64,000 nucleotides of DNA from Ichthyophis bannanicus. Lineage: Eukaryota; Chordata; Amphibia; Gymnophiona; Ichthyophiidae. The stretch spans positions 415,192,159-415,256,158 of the forward strand of contig CM066034.1 in the NCBI GenBank assembly GCA_033557465.1. Direction: 5' to 3'. The notes beneath the pieces were generated by a model that saw only the letters and a list, made by a program, of their open reading frames with translations, made no database searches and was not told the origin of the DNA. Of this stretch, positions 21,900 to 33,452 are shown in pieces; positions within the stretch are counted from its first letter, which is position 1, and every line of letters starts with the position of its first letter. The position numbers and the translations under genes are program-made.

Positions 21900-22707
21900 G
21901 TTATTTGATAGGCATGTTAAAGAGGGCATTGAGTCAAATAGGATAAAGGTTTTGCAGGAAACAAAATTCACTATGCAATCTCTATGAATAGACATTTCAT
22001 GTAAAAAAAGAAAGGCAATGGCAATGGGGGTGTACTACCATCTGCCTGGCCAGAATGAACAGATGGATGACAAAATACTAACAGAAGTTAGGGAAGTTAA
22101 TAAAAACAACAAACAGTAATAATAGGTGGTTTCAATTATCCTGGTATTGACAGGGTCAATGTGACATCAGGACATGCTATAGAGATACATTTTTTAGATA
22201 AAATAAATGACTGCTTCATGGAGCAGCTAGTTCAGGAACTGACATGAGGGAAAGCTATTTTAGACTTACTCCTTAGAAGAATGCAGAATCTAATGCAAGA
22301 TATAATGGTGTTGGAGCCACTTAGCAACAATGATCATAACATCCCATTTGATTTAATAAATGGGGGGAAGGAAGCAAGGAAATCCATGGAGATAGCACTT
22401 TCAAAAGGCAGATTATGATAAAATGAGGATAACGGTTAAGAAAAAATTAAGAGGAGCTGTTGCAAAGGTTAAAAGTTTATATCAAGCCTATGCATTGTTT
22501 AAAAATACTATCTTGGAAGCCCAGATCAGATATATTCCACATTTTAAGAAAGGTTGAAGGAAGACCAAATGACTGACTGAATGGTTAAAGGTGAGGTCAG
22601 AGAGGATATTTTAGCCAAAAAAGCATCTTTCAGAAATTGCATAAAGCAGCCAAATGACGAAAACAGGAAACATAAGCACTGGCAAGTTAGGTACAAGGCA
22701 CTGATAA
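21900..22707 (+). mobile_element. CR1 LINE (family 2), 5' segment of a split copy
   Basis: Decayed plus-strand endonuclease region and linker of a CR1-clade LINE. Fragments such as FNYPGID, KAILDLLL, SNNDHNIPFDLI and KASFRN followed by KHWQVRYKAL match the intact-order copies at 42943-45725 (minus) and 51886-52492 (plus). The copy stops at the 14-bp sequence CAAGGCACTGATAA (22694-22707). It resumes at 39399 after the repeated 14-mer, so 16.7 kb of later insertions split it. The 5' limit is approximate. Confidence 0.75.
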
Positions 22708-23271
22708 TCAAAACTAGTAGTTTTGTCAGTTAGAGGATTTACTGAAAGATTATCTACATATGCCCATACAGACCCTATATAGCATATAAACACTTATTAT
22801 GAAGCTTAGAAAATCTTGTTTTTGTTGGGCTCTACTCCAATACTGCTATATTTATTGTTTGAGTCCTTTTTTTATTCATACAATCTTGTTTAAAACCATG
22901 CATATCAATTTCTAGCAAATCACTGCACTCCAACACAGGGCTATGTTTCAGACAGCGTAATATGAATCATTACATATCTTGCTTGAGGGGGTTAACTTCA
23001 CTTATTTTTGGCTGAAAGCTTCTTTTTCAAGCATTTTCCATTTCTCCACCATTCCATCACAATCCCAACATTGTGTGGTCTGTTGAAAGCCAAAAAAACA
23101 CTCCCTGTTCTGTTTTTTTAAGAGACCTCTCCCAACGTTTATTATCGCAGAATTAAAGTAATGTGGTTCATTCAATATCCATGTTCATCCCTAATGGATC
23201 TATTGATTGCAGTTGGAAAATCCACCACTGTTCTAAATAGGTCAATCTACTTCCTCACAATATTTTACTAT
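22708..23271 (-). mobile_element. Penelope-like element, left arm of a large palindrome
   Basis: The arm is the reverse complement of 34725-35403 plus 39377-39398. On the minus strand, 23224 downward translates to WWIFQLQSIDPLGMN. This resembles the extreme C-terminus of Penelope-like proteins, after the GIY-YIG nuclease domain. Further toward the outer end is a degenerate CCCTGAAGCAGG ... GTGTTGG motif like the 3' tails of these elements. The arm is interrupted by the 4-kb transposon starting at 23272 and continues at 34458-34545. At the outer end, the empty site of the insertion found in the other arm is visible (22773-22784). Confidence 0.7.
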
Positions 23272-24440
23272 GGGGTATGTTTACTAAACCGTCTTAACGT
23301 TGCAGCAGTGGTATTATTGCGTGATAAGTGATGTTATCGCACGATAACATCACTTATCGTGCGATAATGCGATGGTGGCATTAAGGCACACTAACACTGT
23401 GAAATCCGGGTCTGAAGGGTGGAGTAAGGCTTCCCAGAAAGCGGAGAGAAGGGGTCAATGGGCGGAGAGTGGGCAGTGAGAGGCTCCAGGCACACTAACA
23501 CTGTGAAATCCGGGTCGGAACACTAATGCCAGTGAAACCCTCACGTTAGGCACATTTGCAGGAAAGAGAAACCATTTAAGTCAGCAATGTGCAGCAAAGG
23601 CAGGTAAACCCAGAAAAGTGATAGTTGTGATACATGTGCAGGAACCAAAAAGGCAAATAAACATATAAAATGACCAGAAACACATTTAAAATCGCAATAT
23701 CCAAGCTGGACAATAGTGCTATTAATGATAAACATAAAGCAACACTACTGACAAAGCGTAAAAATTAATATATCATGTTTGGAAGGGTCTATGCTCTTTC
23801 CCCCTACAAAGTGAATGATCACACATTGAAATAGTGCTGACCAGGGTTTTTTTCGTTTAGATTGGGCAGGTTTGTTATGGCGTGCACATGTGCAGCAACA
23901 GCAGAGTGGGTACGTAGGAAAGGGCAACTGTACTGATGCTGTAAATGGGATCAGGGGGCTGCAGGCAGCAGATGCTGTGGTCCAGCTGGGGCACAGTGTG
24001 GACTAGGTAGATGCCTAGGTGGCACATAGGAATGCCAAAACTGTAAAGCAGCAAGACAGCAACTGAGGAGGATCCAACATGGGCATGAGTGTGTGTCCCA
24101 CAGTGTCACAGGGGATATTACCCAGCAGGTACCCCCAAGGGCACATAACATTGGCAGGCGGTGCCGAGGGAAAGCACGCATGTCCATGTAGGCACCCCTA
24201 CCCGAGAACCCACATCATAGGCAGCTGCCTACCAGCACACTGGATGGCTTGGGACTGCGCACCACCAGCACCACCGGCATAATGGCATGGCAGCATGGTG
24301 GCGGAGGGGGCAGCGGCATCTGCCTACAGCAGACCATGGCCTAGCCCCATTTAAGTGGGTGCCGTGCAGTGCAACAGACAGGGTCTGTCTGACGAACAGT
24401 CATGGTATCCCCAGGGAATGATCTGTCCCTGCGGCAACAG

Positions 24441-24503
24441 TGTGGTGCAGTACACACAACCAGTGTGTTCAGGAGCAGAAGATAACAAGTTCAAATCTCA
24501 GCT
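24441..24503 (+). other. tRNA-like module a, element 1
   Basis: A TGGTGCAGTACACAC phrase resembling an A box is followed about 40 bp later by AAGTTCAAATCTC, a B-box-like sequence. It corresponds in position and sequence to 33374-33452 (element 2) and 36611-36668 (element 3). Confidence 0.5.
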
Positions 24504-24681
24504 GAGGCTCCTGCCAACCCTGTCCCCATGTTTTACCCAGTAATAAACCATGGTAATAAAGACATAACCTTTATTACAGATAAAATAAACATGCCTGAAA
24601 CACCTATAGAAACATAGAAACATAGAAATATGACGACAGAAAAAGACCACATGGCCTATCTAGTCTGTCCTTCCATAACAA

Positions 24682-26304
24682 CTACAACAGTTCACTTTTT
24701 GCCTTTAGAGATCCTCTGTGTTGGTCCCATGCTTTCTTGAATTCAGTTACTGTCCTCATCTCTACCACCTCCACTGGGAGACTATTCCACGGATCCACTA
24801 CTCTTTCCGTAAAGAAATATTTCCGCATATCACTCCTGAATCTATCTCCCTTCACCCTCATCCCATGTCCCCTCGTAGCAGAACTTGCTTTCAATTGAAA
24901 GAGGCTCTCTCCCTGAACATTTATGCCACGGAGGTATTTAAACATCTCAATCATATCACCTCTATCCCGCCTTTCCTCTAAGGTGTACATATTAAGATCC
25001 TTAAGTCTGTCCTCATATGCTTTATAATGAAGCCCATTAATCATTTTGGTAGCAACCCTCTGCACCGACTCCATCCTGTTCACATCCTTTTGAAGGTGCG
25101 GTCTCCAGAATTGCACACCATACTCCAAATGAGGTCGCACCAAAGACTTATACAGAGGCATTATCACCTCCTTTTTTCTGCTAGCCATTCCTCTCCGTAT
25201 GCACCCAAGCATCCTTCTAGCTTTTGCTGTCACCTTTTCCACCTGTTTAGCTACTTTAAGATCATCAGACACAACCACGCCTAGGTCCCGCTCTTCTTTA
25301 GTGGACAAAAGTACTTCACCTCCTATACTGTATTGCTCCCTTGGATTGCTGCAGCCCAAATGCATGACCTTACATTTTTTAACATTAAATCCCAGCTGCC
25401 AAATTCTAGACCATTCTTCAAGCTTAGCTAGATCCCTCCTCATGTTATCTACCCCTTCCTGGGTGTCTACTCTATTGCAGATTTTGGTATCATCCGCAAA
25501 GAGGCAAACCTTACCCGACAGCCCTTCCGCTATATCACTAACAAAGATGTTAAAAAGAATTGGACCAAGGACAGATCCCTGGGGCACACCACTGGTAACA
25601 TCCTTCTCCTCAGAGTGAGCTCCATTTACTTGTACTCTTTGTCGCCTCCCACCCAACCAATTTCTAACCCAAGCAGTAACTTTAGGGTCCATCCCTAGGG
25701 TGCTCAGTTTGTTTATAAGTCGCCTGTGAGGAACAGTGTCAAAGGCTTTACGGAAATCTAAATACACCACATCTAGAGCTCTCCCTCGGTCCAACTCCCT
25801 GGTCACCCAGTCAAAAAAATCAATCAGATTTGTCTGACAAGACCTGCCTCTGGTGAATCCATGCTGCCTCGGATCCTGTAATCCGCTGGACTCCAGAAAC
25901 CTCACTATTTTCTCTTTCAGCAGCGTTTCCAATAATTTACTCACCACCGAAGTTAAACTAACCGGCCTGTAGTTTTCAACCACATCCTTACTTCCGCTTT
26001 TGTGTAAAGGCACCACATGAGCCTCTCCCCAGTCCTTTGGCACCACTCCTGACTCCAACGAGGCATTGAAAAGGTCAGTCAGTGGAGCTGCTAGAACGTC
26101 CCCAAGTTCCCTCAGTATTCTAGGGTGTATCCCATCTGGTCCCATCGCTTTGTCTACTTTAAGTTGAGCTAGTTTCTCACGAACACAGTCTTCTGAAAAT
26201 AGTTCAAGATGTCCCTCGCTTCTGTTCTTATTTGTGGGTGTTTTCTGAGGTCCTGCTCCTGGTTCTTCATCTGTGAACACAGAACAAAAATATTTGTTAA
26301 GCAA
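24682..26304 (-). CDS. CR1 reverse transcriptase
   Basis: A 540-residue open frame covering the RT and C-terminal regions. Motifs in order are GPDGIHPRILREL, ENYRPVSLTSVVSKLLE, QHGFTRGRSCQTNL, VYLDFRKAFDTVPH (first catalytic Asp), SGVPQGSVLGPILFNIF, CLFADDTKI (the FADD box), LGVVVSDDL, RPHLEYGVQFW and the terminal RKYFFTERVVDPWNSLP, which is characteristic of CR1. The frame is open upstream of the chosen Met, so the real protein started further 5' in the endonuclease part; the Met is only the first in this frame. It nicks and copies its own RNA at the target site. Confidence 0.9.
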   Translation of the reverse strand: MLNKYFCSVFTDEEPGAGPQKTPTNKNRSEGHLELFSEDCVREKLAQLKVDKAMGPDGIHPRILRELGDVLAAPLTDLFNASLESGVVPKDWGEAHVVPLHKSGSKDVVENYRPVSLTSVVSKLLETLLKEKIVRFLESSGLQDPRQHGFTRGRSCQTNLIDFFDWVTRELDRGRALDVVYLDFRKAFDTVPHRRLINKLSTLGMDPKVTAWVRNWLGGRRQRVQVNGAHSEEKDVTSGVPQGSVLGPILFNIFVSDIAEGLSGKVCLFADDTKICNRVDTQEGVDNMRRDLAKLEEWSRIWQLGFNVKKCKVMHLGCSNPREQYSIGGEVLLSTKEERDLGVVVSDDLKVAKQVEKVTAKARRMLGCIRRGMASRKKEVIMPLYKSLVRPHLEYGVQFWRPHLQKDVNRMESVQRVATKMINGLHYKAYEDRLKDLNMYTLEERRDRGDMIEMFKYLRGINVQGESLFQLKASSATRGHGMRVKGDRFRSDMRKYFFTERVVDPWNSLPVEVVEMRTVTEFKKAWDQHRGSLKAKSELL

Positions 26305-26471
26305 TTCCGCTTTATCCTTATCAGCTTCTACATATTCCCCCCCTGCACCCTTGAGTCTGACAATACCACTTTTGCTCTTCCTCTTCTCACTAATATATCT
26401 GAAAAATGTCTTATCCCCCCATTTTATTGCATTGGCTATTTCCTCCTCCTTTTGAATCTTTGCCTTCTTGA

Positions 26472-27302
26472 CTACTTTGCTAGCTTCTCTAAGTTTTCCA
26501 AATACAGATGCTTGTCTTCTGCTCTCTGTGATCTCTTGTATTTCATGAAGGCCTCCCTCTTTTTCTTCACTTTTTCAGCTACTTCCTTCGAAAACCATAG
26601 CGGTCTCCTGTTCCTTTTGCCTTTATTTACCATTTTAACAAAAAGGTTGGTTGCCCTTAAAATACCCCCTTTCAGTTTTGCCCACTGTTTTTCTACATCC
26701 CCCAGCTGTTCCCATCCCACTAACGACTCCCTGAGGTATTGGCCCATCTTCGCAAAGTTAGTCTTCCTAAAGTCTAAGATCCTCACCTTGGAATGGATTC
26801 TAACAGCCCTAGTCCTAATACTGAACCACACCATCTGGTGATCACTGGATGCAAAATGATCTCCCACTACAACATCAGAAACACTTTCACCATTGGTAAG
26901 CACCAAGTCCAGTATGGCCCCTTCACGTGTGGGGTCTGTTACCAATTGCCTGAATAGTTCTCCCTGTAGAGAATCCAGGATCTCCTTACTTCTAGATGAT
27001 ACTGCAGCAGGAATGTGCCAATCAACATCTGGCATATTGAAATCTCCTATCAGTAGCACTTCCCCTTTCTTAGCAATGCTGCGTATGTCTTCAATTAACT
27101 CTTTGTCCACCTCTTCCTCTTGTGAGGGAGGTCTGTATATCACTCCAATGCAAATAGATTTCTCTTTCCCTCTTTCTAGTTTAACCCACAATGCCTCCTC
27201 TCTCCCTTTTAAGCTCTGTAATTCCAAAGCTTTAATAGTAGTTTTTACATATAGTGCCACTCCTCCTCCTCTTCTTCCTACCCTGTCCTTCCTGAATAAA
27301 GT
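26472..27302 (-). pseudogene. CR1 endonuclease domain, 5'-truncated and frameshifted from RT
   Basis: Apurinic-type endonuclease region: starts in LFRKDRVGRRGGGVALYVK, then CIGVIYRPPSQ, LLIGDFNMPDVDW with catalytic Asp/Asn, AILDLVLTNGESV and FASSDHQMVWFSI with the SDH box. A frameshift near 26475-26500 separates it from the RT frame. The N-terminus is missing; any Met upstream of 27302 belongs to the host element. Confidence 0.85.
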
Positions 27303-27349
27303 ATATTTTACCCTACAGAGTACAGACACCATAAAAATGTGCAATCCCT

Positions 27350-27545
27350 AGAGCAGAGTTTCTCAACTGAAGTCCTTGAGGGCCAAACACCATTCAGGTT
27401 TCATGCTGTCCCTAATAAATATGCCTATGCTGCATTTGTATGCGCCAGCCCATTGTATGCAAATGTATCTCATGCATATTCATTAGGGACAGCATGAAAA
27501 CCTGAACAGTGTTTGGCCCACCAGGACTGGAGTTGGGAACCTCTG
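27350..27545. repeat. Hairpin-forming internal repeat of the 4-kb family (element 1 copy)
   Basis: A foldback sequence: GGGCCAAACACC ... CATGCTGTCCCTAAT pairs with ATTAGGGACAGCATG ... GTTTGGCCC. It surrounds an ATGCATATTCAT region. A closely similar copy lies at 36828-37022 in element 3. At the equivalent place in element 2 I see none. This suggests a small palindromic element that entered a shared ancestor of elements 1 and 3. Confidence 0.6.
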
Positions 27546-29190
27546 CCCTAGAGCAGCGGCCAACAGGGGCATAAATACCCACACCCACAGGCTCCACTAT
27601 CCAAAGCCTCATGGAGAGTCGGGCTGTTGGGCCCTGCACAGAGCAGCATCTCACAGTACTGGCACCTGCATACCTCAGCAATGCCGTCCTAAACTTGGGA
27701 ACACGTTCCACATATATCAAAAGGTTGCTATGATTAATGTCAGCTATAAATCCTAAGTTAAACACAATTTGTTGATAGAGATTCATCATAGCAACCTTTC
27801 TGATATCTGTGGAGTGTTTCAGTTATTGAATCTGACAGTGTTTACCACCTCGGGGAGTGACCCTAACAATATTGAGTACCATAGCAATGCCCGCACTGTG
27901 CCTATATTTGCACAATGCTGGCATAGGTGTGGGAGTGTGTGTCTGTCTATCCAGTGTGTTGTGGCTGCTTGCACTGTTTCCAGTGTTAGCCTGCCAATGT
28001 GCATAATGAGGAGCAAGGTACTGTGGGTATGGCCCGGACAGGGTGGCATGGGCAGGATGCATTTGCACAGGGTATAGGGCAAAGGATGGGACATTGTAGT
28101 GCCCAACCACCACCTGCATGGACAGGGTGGCCACAGCATGTCATGCTGGGAGGTCTCTCTCACCCTGACTGAGCAGTGACCATGGCATGGCTAGGTTCCC
28201 CCATAGTGCTATACATTATCTTTTTCAAGTGATATTTATGGGTTCTTTTTTCTGGGGCCTAATCACTGATATGCCTGTGTGGTGTGTGTGCTGACATCAC
28301 AGGTTTGGGTGCACACAGTTCCTCCACCAACATACACTATGTACTAGCTAGCAGACTGTCTGCAGTTAGTATCTGTATGGCTGCACTACCCTGCAGGGTG
28401 CAGCAGGTGCACACTGACTGCTCTCTGTGGGTGAATGTCAGATTGTAGTGGGGGGCAGATGAGCTGACTGGGCCCACTACCTATCTGCCACTGGCCCGCT
28501 CCCAAGTGCAGATCTTCAGCAGCTGTCTGTTTGCCACCAGGACTGGGGTTGCTGGCACCACAGCCTGTCTTCATGTACCTCCACTGCCCCCCTTGCAAAG
28601 GGTGAGAGTGTGGGTCTGTTGAGGGCAGATCATATCCCCCACCCTGACCCAGAGAGTGTGGTTTGCTAAGTACATTGTTGCCATGTGAGCCCTGACACAC
28701 CCCTGCTCCCTAAACAAGTGACCATAGCAAGAACAGTGGATATGCACTATGTTGTATGCATCATGGTCCACAAGGGCCAGACATGACTAGCAATTACAAA
28801 TGGACACAGAGACCTCCTAAAGGTGTCTGCAACAAATACCTGTCACACTGGCACTGATGGAGACCTGCAGCACAGCCCACCTCAACCAAACCGGGTACTG
28901 CGGACCTGGTGCTGGCCATGCCACCTCAACCTCAGGGTGAGCACAGAACATGCACGTTGGCATGGCCTGTGGGTACTCTGTGCCAGTAACATGCACGGTC
29001 ATTCCCCCCTACCAAGCTGATGTGCTGTAGAGGTGCATACCCCATCCGGTGAGCAGATGTAGACTCTCTTCTGCATGTGAATTGCGTTATGGTACTGTTG
29101 GTTCTATCCTATCCTGGTAGCCACAGCAGACAGTTTTATGGTGATGTGTACTCTCTGTAGCCAGCCATAGGCATGATAACTCCCATAGTG

Positions 29191-29250
29191 ATATAGCACA
29201 ATGGTTAATGCAAAGATGTCAATAGCAGAGGTCATGGGTTCAATTCCTCT
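29191..29250 (+). other. tRNA-like module b, element 1
   Basis: The A-box-like TAGCACAATGGTTA (29193-29206) is followed by the B-box-like GGGTTCAATTCCT (29237-29249). It is equivalent to 31646-31700 (minus) and 38697-38751. Confidence 0.55.
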
Positions 29251-30136
29251 CTTTTCCCCTTTTTTTTATGACTGTCCTATATAACTACGTTTCATTCGTG
29301 TAACAGTTAAATCAGTGCAGATCTGTGCTGCCGCCACATTATAGCCACATCACTGTTGCCATCCATCCTTCTGTCCGTCTGTGTGCGTGCCAGCTGTGTG
29401 GCATCCTGCCCTAATGTGCAGCCTGCTACCCCATGTCCTGCACTGGCACATGTTTCTGCATTGCGGCTCTTCATGTTTGCTTCTTCTGTGTCTGCTCTGC
29501 ATGACACTGCTCTCCTCTGTCCCCCTGTCATTGCACTTATCCTGCCACCTCTACCTCCTCTGGTGGACACATATCCCCATCCTCTGCCACACACTGTCAT
29601 TGTTGCACTGTACATTACCATTACCCTGTACATTGGTACAGCTGCCCCCGATATGTCTGTCCACTTTACCTGCTGCCACATGGGCTGCACGCAGATTTGG
29701 CTGGTCCATGAGCTCCGTCATCTGCTTCCTTCCATCACTTGTTCATTGCCTTTCCTTGGTGCTCTGTGCAGTGTTATGGTTACATCTGTGTTTGAGCCAT
29801 ACATTTCATGCTTGTGATTTTGGGGCACCTTTGTGCCCCTGGGCACATCTCCTGTGTCACCTTGGCATCCCTGGGGCATCTTTCGCAGCACCTTAGGTTT
29901 GGCCGGGCTTATGGGGCACCTTATATGCTGCCTTGGAGGGTGCCAACCTTTCCTGCTGCCCTCTGGAGCACATTATGACCTGCCTTGGATGACGTGGGGC
30001 TTTATGATGTGCCTTATGGTGCGCCCTAAAAGGTGCATTAGGTTGCGGCACTGGGGTGAGGTGCAAATTGTTGGGATGTGTCTGACTGTTACAAGCTGGA
30101 GAAGGGATTGCCTCAGACAGTCTTTTAACTGAGCCC

Positions 30137-30199
30137 ATTGGGGGATCAAACTCATGACCATTGTATCAGCAGTCAATTTATTAACCACTGTGCTACACC
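30137..30199 (-). other. tRNA-like module c, element 1
   Basis: On the minus strand TAGCACAGTGGTTA (30182-30195) precedes GAGTTTGATCCCC (30141-30153). The spacing and boxes resemble an RNA polymerase III internal promoter. It is equivalent to 39117-39175 in element 3. Confidence 0.55.
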
Positions 30200-30534
30200 T
30201 CTGTTGTTGTGTTTGCAGGTCAGTGCGCCTAATTAAGGCTAACGTGCGTTAACGTGCCATGGCTCCCTCTATCGTGCGATAATGGACTTTATCACACTAT
30301 AACCCGAAATGCTACCTTAAGACCGGAATGCCCACTACCTTATATGGCATTCGTCACAGTAAGACTGCAACTAATGCCTTTAACATTAAGGGGTATGTTT
30401 ACTAAACTGCGATAATGTCATTTGCGGTAGGTTCTGCGGTAAAGTAGAGATGCCAATATAAAGGCATGGGCGTTGCATCGTTACAGCAAGCTGACAACTA
30501 ACACACGTTAAAAGACGTCTTAGACTAACGAACG

Positions 30535-30955
30535 TTATAAGGCGCCTTGTAAAGCGCCTTGCAAGGCGCCTTAAAAGGCGCCCTATAAGGTGCCTAGTAA
30601 GGTGCCTTATAAGGTGCCTAGTAAGGTGCCTTATAAGGTGCCATGTAAGGTGCCTTATAAGGTGCCATGTAAGGTGCCATGTAAGTTGCCTTATAAGGTG
30701 CTGTATAAGGTGACATGTAAGGTGCCGTATAAGGTGCCATGTAAGATGCCTTATAAGGTGCCATATAAGGTGCCGAATAAGGTGCCGTATAAGGTGCCTA
30801 GTAAGGTGCCTTATAAGGTGCCTAGTAATGTGCCTTATAAGGTGCCATGTAAGGTGCATTATAAGGTGCCATGTAAGGTGCCATGTAAGGTGCCTTATAA
30901 GGTGCCCTGTAAGGTGCCTCATAAGGCGCCCTATAGGGCCTCCTAGGCTAAGCGC
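30535..30955. repeat. 12-bp GGTGCC tandem array
   Basis: About 33 head-to-tail units of roughly AAGGTGCCTTAT (variants with ATGT, TAGT or TATA in the variable four bases). The flanks are GGCGCC-type perfect palindromes. The unit length is a multiple of three, so both strands read open for over 100 codons (KVPYKVPCKV on one strand, RHLIRHL on the other). These are almost certainly not genes. Shorter, decayed versions lie at 29820-30050 and 38830-39010 in the other two elements. Confidence 0.85.
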
Positions 30956-31645
30956 CATATTAGGCACCCTTGGACAAGGCACCGCAGAAGGCACCCTGGG
31001 CTATGGAACCATAGGTTAAGGTGGCCTAACAAGGTTATGGTGTCCTAGGTTAGTGTGCCCTAGGGACTGCAAGGTGCCTCAGGATGACATGCATGACCTG
31101 TGCGGAACAGAGACAGATGTAGCCCTAACACTAGATAGAGCACTCAGGAAAGGCAATGAACAGGTGAGTGAAGGAGGGAGAAGTGGGAGCCGCTGGACCT
31201 GCCATATCTGCAGGCATCCCATGTGCCTGCCAGCACCAATGACAAACATGGTGGGGCAGCTGTACCACAGCACAGGGTGTTGGCAATGTAAAGTGCCAGA
31301 AAAATAGTTGATGGCAGACAATGGGAATACATGTCCACCAGTGGAGGCAGAGGTGGCAGGATAGTTACAATGATGGGTGGACAGAAGAGTGGTGGTGCCA
31401 TGCAGATCAGGCACAGGCGAGGCAAGCATGAAGAGGCGCAATGCAGGAAAGGGTATGACATGGGGTGGCAGCCTGCACTGGCAGATAGGACTCTACACAG
31501 CTGACAGACGCAGATAGATGGACCGAGGGAATGTTGGAAATTGTGGCGAGGATATTATGGGCTGGAAGCACAGATCTGCAAAAATATGACCTCTACAGGC
31601 ATGCACACTATATGAGTAGGACAGGCATGAGAGGGGGGAACAATG

Positions 31646-31700
31646 AGGAACTGAACCCATGAACACTGCCAAGAATGGCATTATATTAACCAGTAGGCTA
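31646..31700 (-). other. tRNA-like module b, element 2
   Basis: On the minus strand TAGCCTACTGGTTAA (31686-31700) precedes GGGTTCAGTTCCT (31646-31658). This is the same position and orientation relative to the element as module b in elements 1 and 3. Confidence 0.55.
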
Positions 31701-33373
31701 TACCCCCATGGTATATGTCACAGCAATGTCTGGGTACAGAAGGACTGCAGGTCACCGCACAAATTGTCTGCTCTGAGTGCCAGGATAGGGTAACCCCACC
31801 ACTACCCATGATGCAATGCACATGCTGAATAGCTGTCTACAGCTGATCACCAAATGGGGTCTGAACCTCTCCGGTCCCCCAGCTTGGAAAGACGAACTGA
31901 CAGTGCGTGATACTGGCATGGAGTAGCTACAGACCATACCATTGTGCAGGTACTGTGTTCACCCTGAGCGATAGGATGGGTGCCCAGCACCAGGTCCGCA
32001 GTACATTTGCTACTAGAGATAGGTCCTGCTGTACATCCCCATCACTACCAGTGTGTGACAGGTGTTCTGTACAGTGCAGCCGAAGGTAATTTGGTGTCCA
32101 TCTGTATTCTGCAGTTACATGTGGCCCTGTGGGACCAGACACCAGCCAGATTAGTGTGTACCCCATGTGAGGGTCTGGCTAACATGGGCAGCTGTTAGGG
32201 CAGAGGGGTTCCTAGAATTGCATGAGGTGTGTATAGCAGTGGCTGTATAGGTCACAGTGGTATACACTACATACCCCAAAGGGCCCACATCACCCTTTTG
32301 TAGGTAAAGAACAGTGCCCACACCCCAGGGAAGCAACCTCTATCCTGTTTGTACGAGACAGCCCTCCAGAGTTGGCAGACCAGCAGCAATGCTGGGGTTA
32401 GGTCTGGAAACCCCAAGTGCCTCCCACCACTATCTGCCAGTCACCAGCAGACAGCACAGTCAGACTGTACCTTAAAGGTGTTCCGACCATGCACAGTCTA
32501 ACAGCAGACAGTCCACCAGTAACTATGTGCAACAAGCAGGCATCTCAGTGATTGGGACCCCAGCACTGGGGAACACAAATATATCACTAGAGATAAATAG
32601 TGTAGAGCGCTATGTGGGAACCTAGACCTGCCATGATCACTGCTCGTTCAGAGTGAGTGTCCTCCCAGCATGCCATGCTGTGGCCACCCTGTCCATGCAG
32701 GTGGTGGTCAGGCACTACAGTGTCCTAGCCATTGCCCCACACCCTGTGAGGATGCATCAAGGGTAAGCAAGTTTTTGTATGTAGCAAGTTTTTGTAAATA
32801 GTTTACCCCTGTTATCTAAGTTACTTGCCCTGTTATCTGTAAACTCATACATGTTAACTGTACTGAGCGTTTCTGTTCCATGTAAACCGCGCTGATGCTG
32901 AATAGTGCGGTATATAAGAGAATGTAAATAAATAAATAAATAAATCCTGGCCAATCTGCCCTGTCTGGGCCATACCCAGAATACCTTGCTCCTCATTATG
33001 CATCTAATCAGGCTAACGCTGGTAACAGTGGGACATTTTGGGCCCAGTGAAGTGTGGGTAGCCATAGAACAATGGATAGACATATAAACACACTCACTCC
33101 TTCTGCAGCATTATACAAAGATAGGGGTGGTTGGCAGCCCTGCCCGCCACACTAGTCCTGAGCACAGTGCCAACATTGTTAAACTGTGCAGGGGGTAGTA
33201 GTAGTGCTCTGGTGATAACATCATCCCACTGCTGGGGCCAACAGCCTGCCGCTCCATGCATCATTGGATTGTGGAGCCTGTGTGAGTGGGTGTTTGCACC
33301 CCTGTTCGCCGCTGCTTTGGGCTTTGCACATGTTGCTGTTGTATCTGCATTGTAGGGTAAAATATAGGGACAT

Positions 33374-33452
33374 GCTATGCTGGAACCACAGCTGGGATTT
33401 GAACCTGTGACCCTCTGCTCCTGGACACACTGGCTGGGTGTACTGCACCACA
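33374..33452 (-). other. tRNA-like module a, element 2
   Basis: On the minus strand a GTGGTGCAGTACACCC phrase precedes CAGGTTCAAATCCC. It is the best-preserved copy of module a in the window. Confidence 0.55.

Larger units (their letters stand above)
24606..27302 (-). mobile_element. CR1 LINE (family 1), inserted in element 1
   Basis: A 2.7-kb minus-strand LINE truncated at its 5' end inside the endonuclease domain. The 3' end carries a short 8-bp tandem tail, CATAGAAA on the plus strand, equivalent to the octamer tails typical of the CR1 clade. It interrupts the sequence CACCTA/ATTTTACCCTAC, which is continuous at the matching place in element 3 (near 36770). Only one frameshift separates its two long frames, so it is a comparatively recent insertion. 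Confidence 0.9.

Noticed and set aside
23325..23375. Operator-like palindrome GATAAGTGATGTTATCG and its complement
   Set aside because: It lies inside the terminal region of element 1 and is better explained as subterminal transposon sequence.
30535..30955. CRISPR-like array
   Set aside because: The units are contiguous 12-mers without spacers, and the genome is eukaryotic.
30386..30994. Open frames of over 100 codons on both strands (KVPYKVP and RHLIRHL repeats)
   Set aside because: They are produced by the 12-bp tandem array, whose period is a multiple of three; sister elements do not conserve them.
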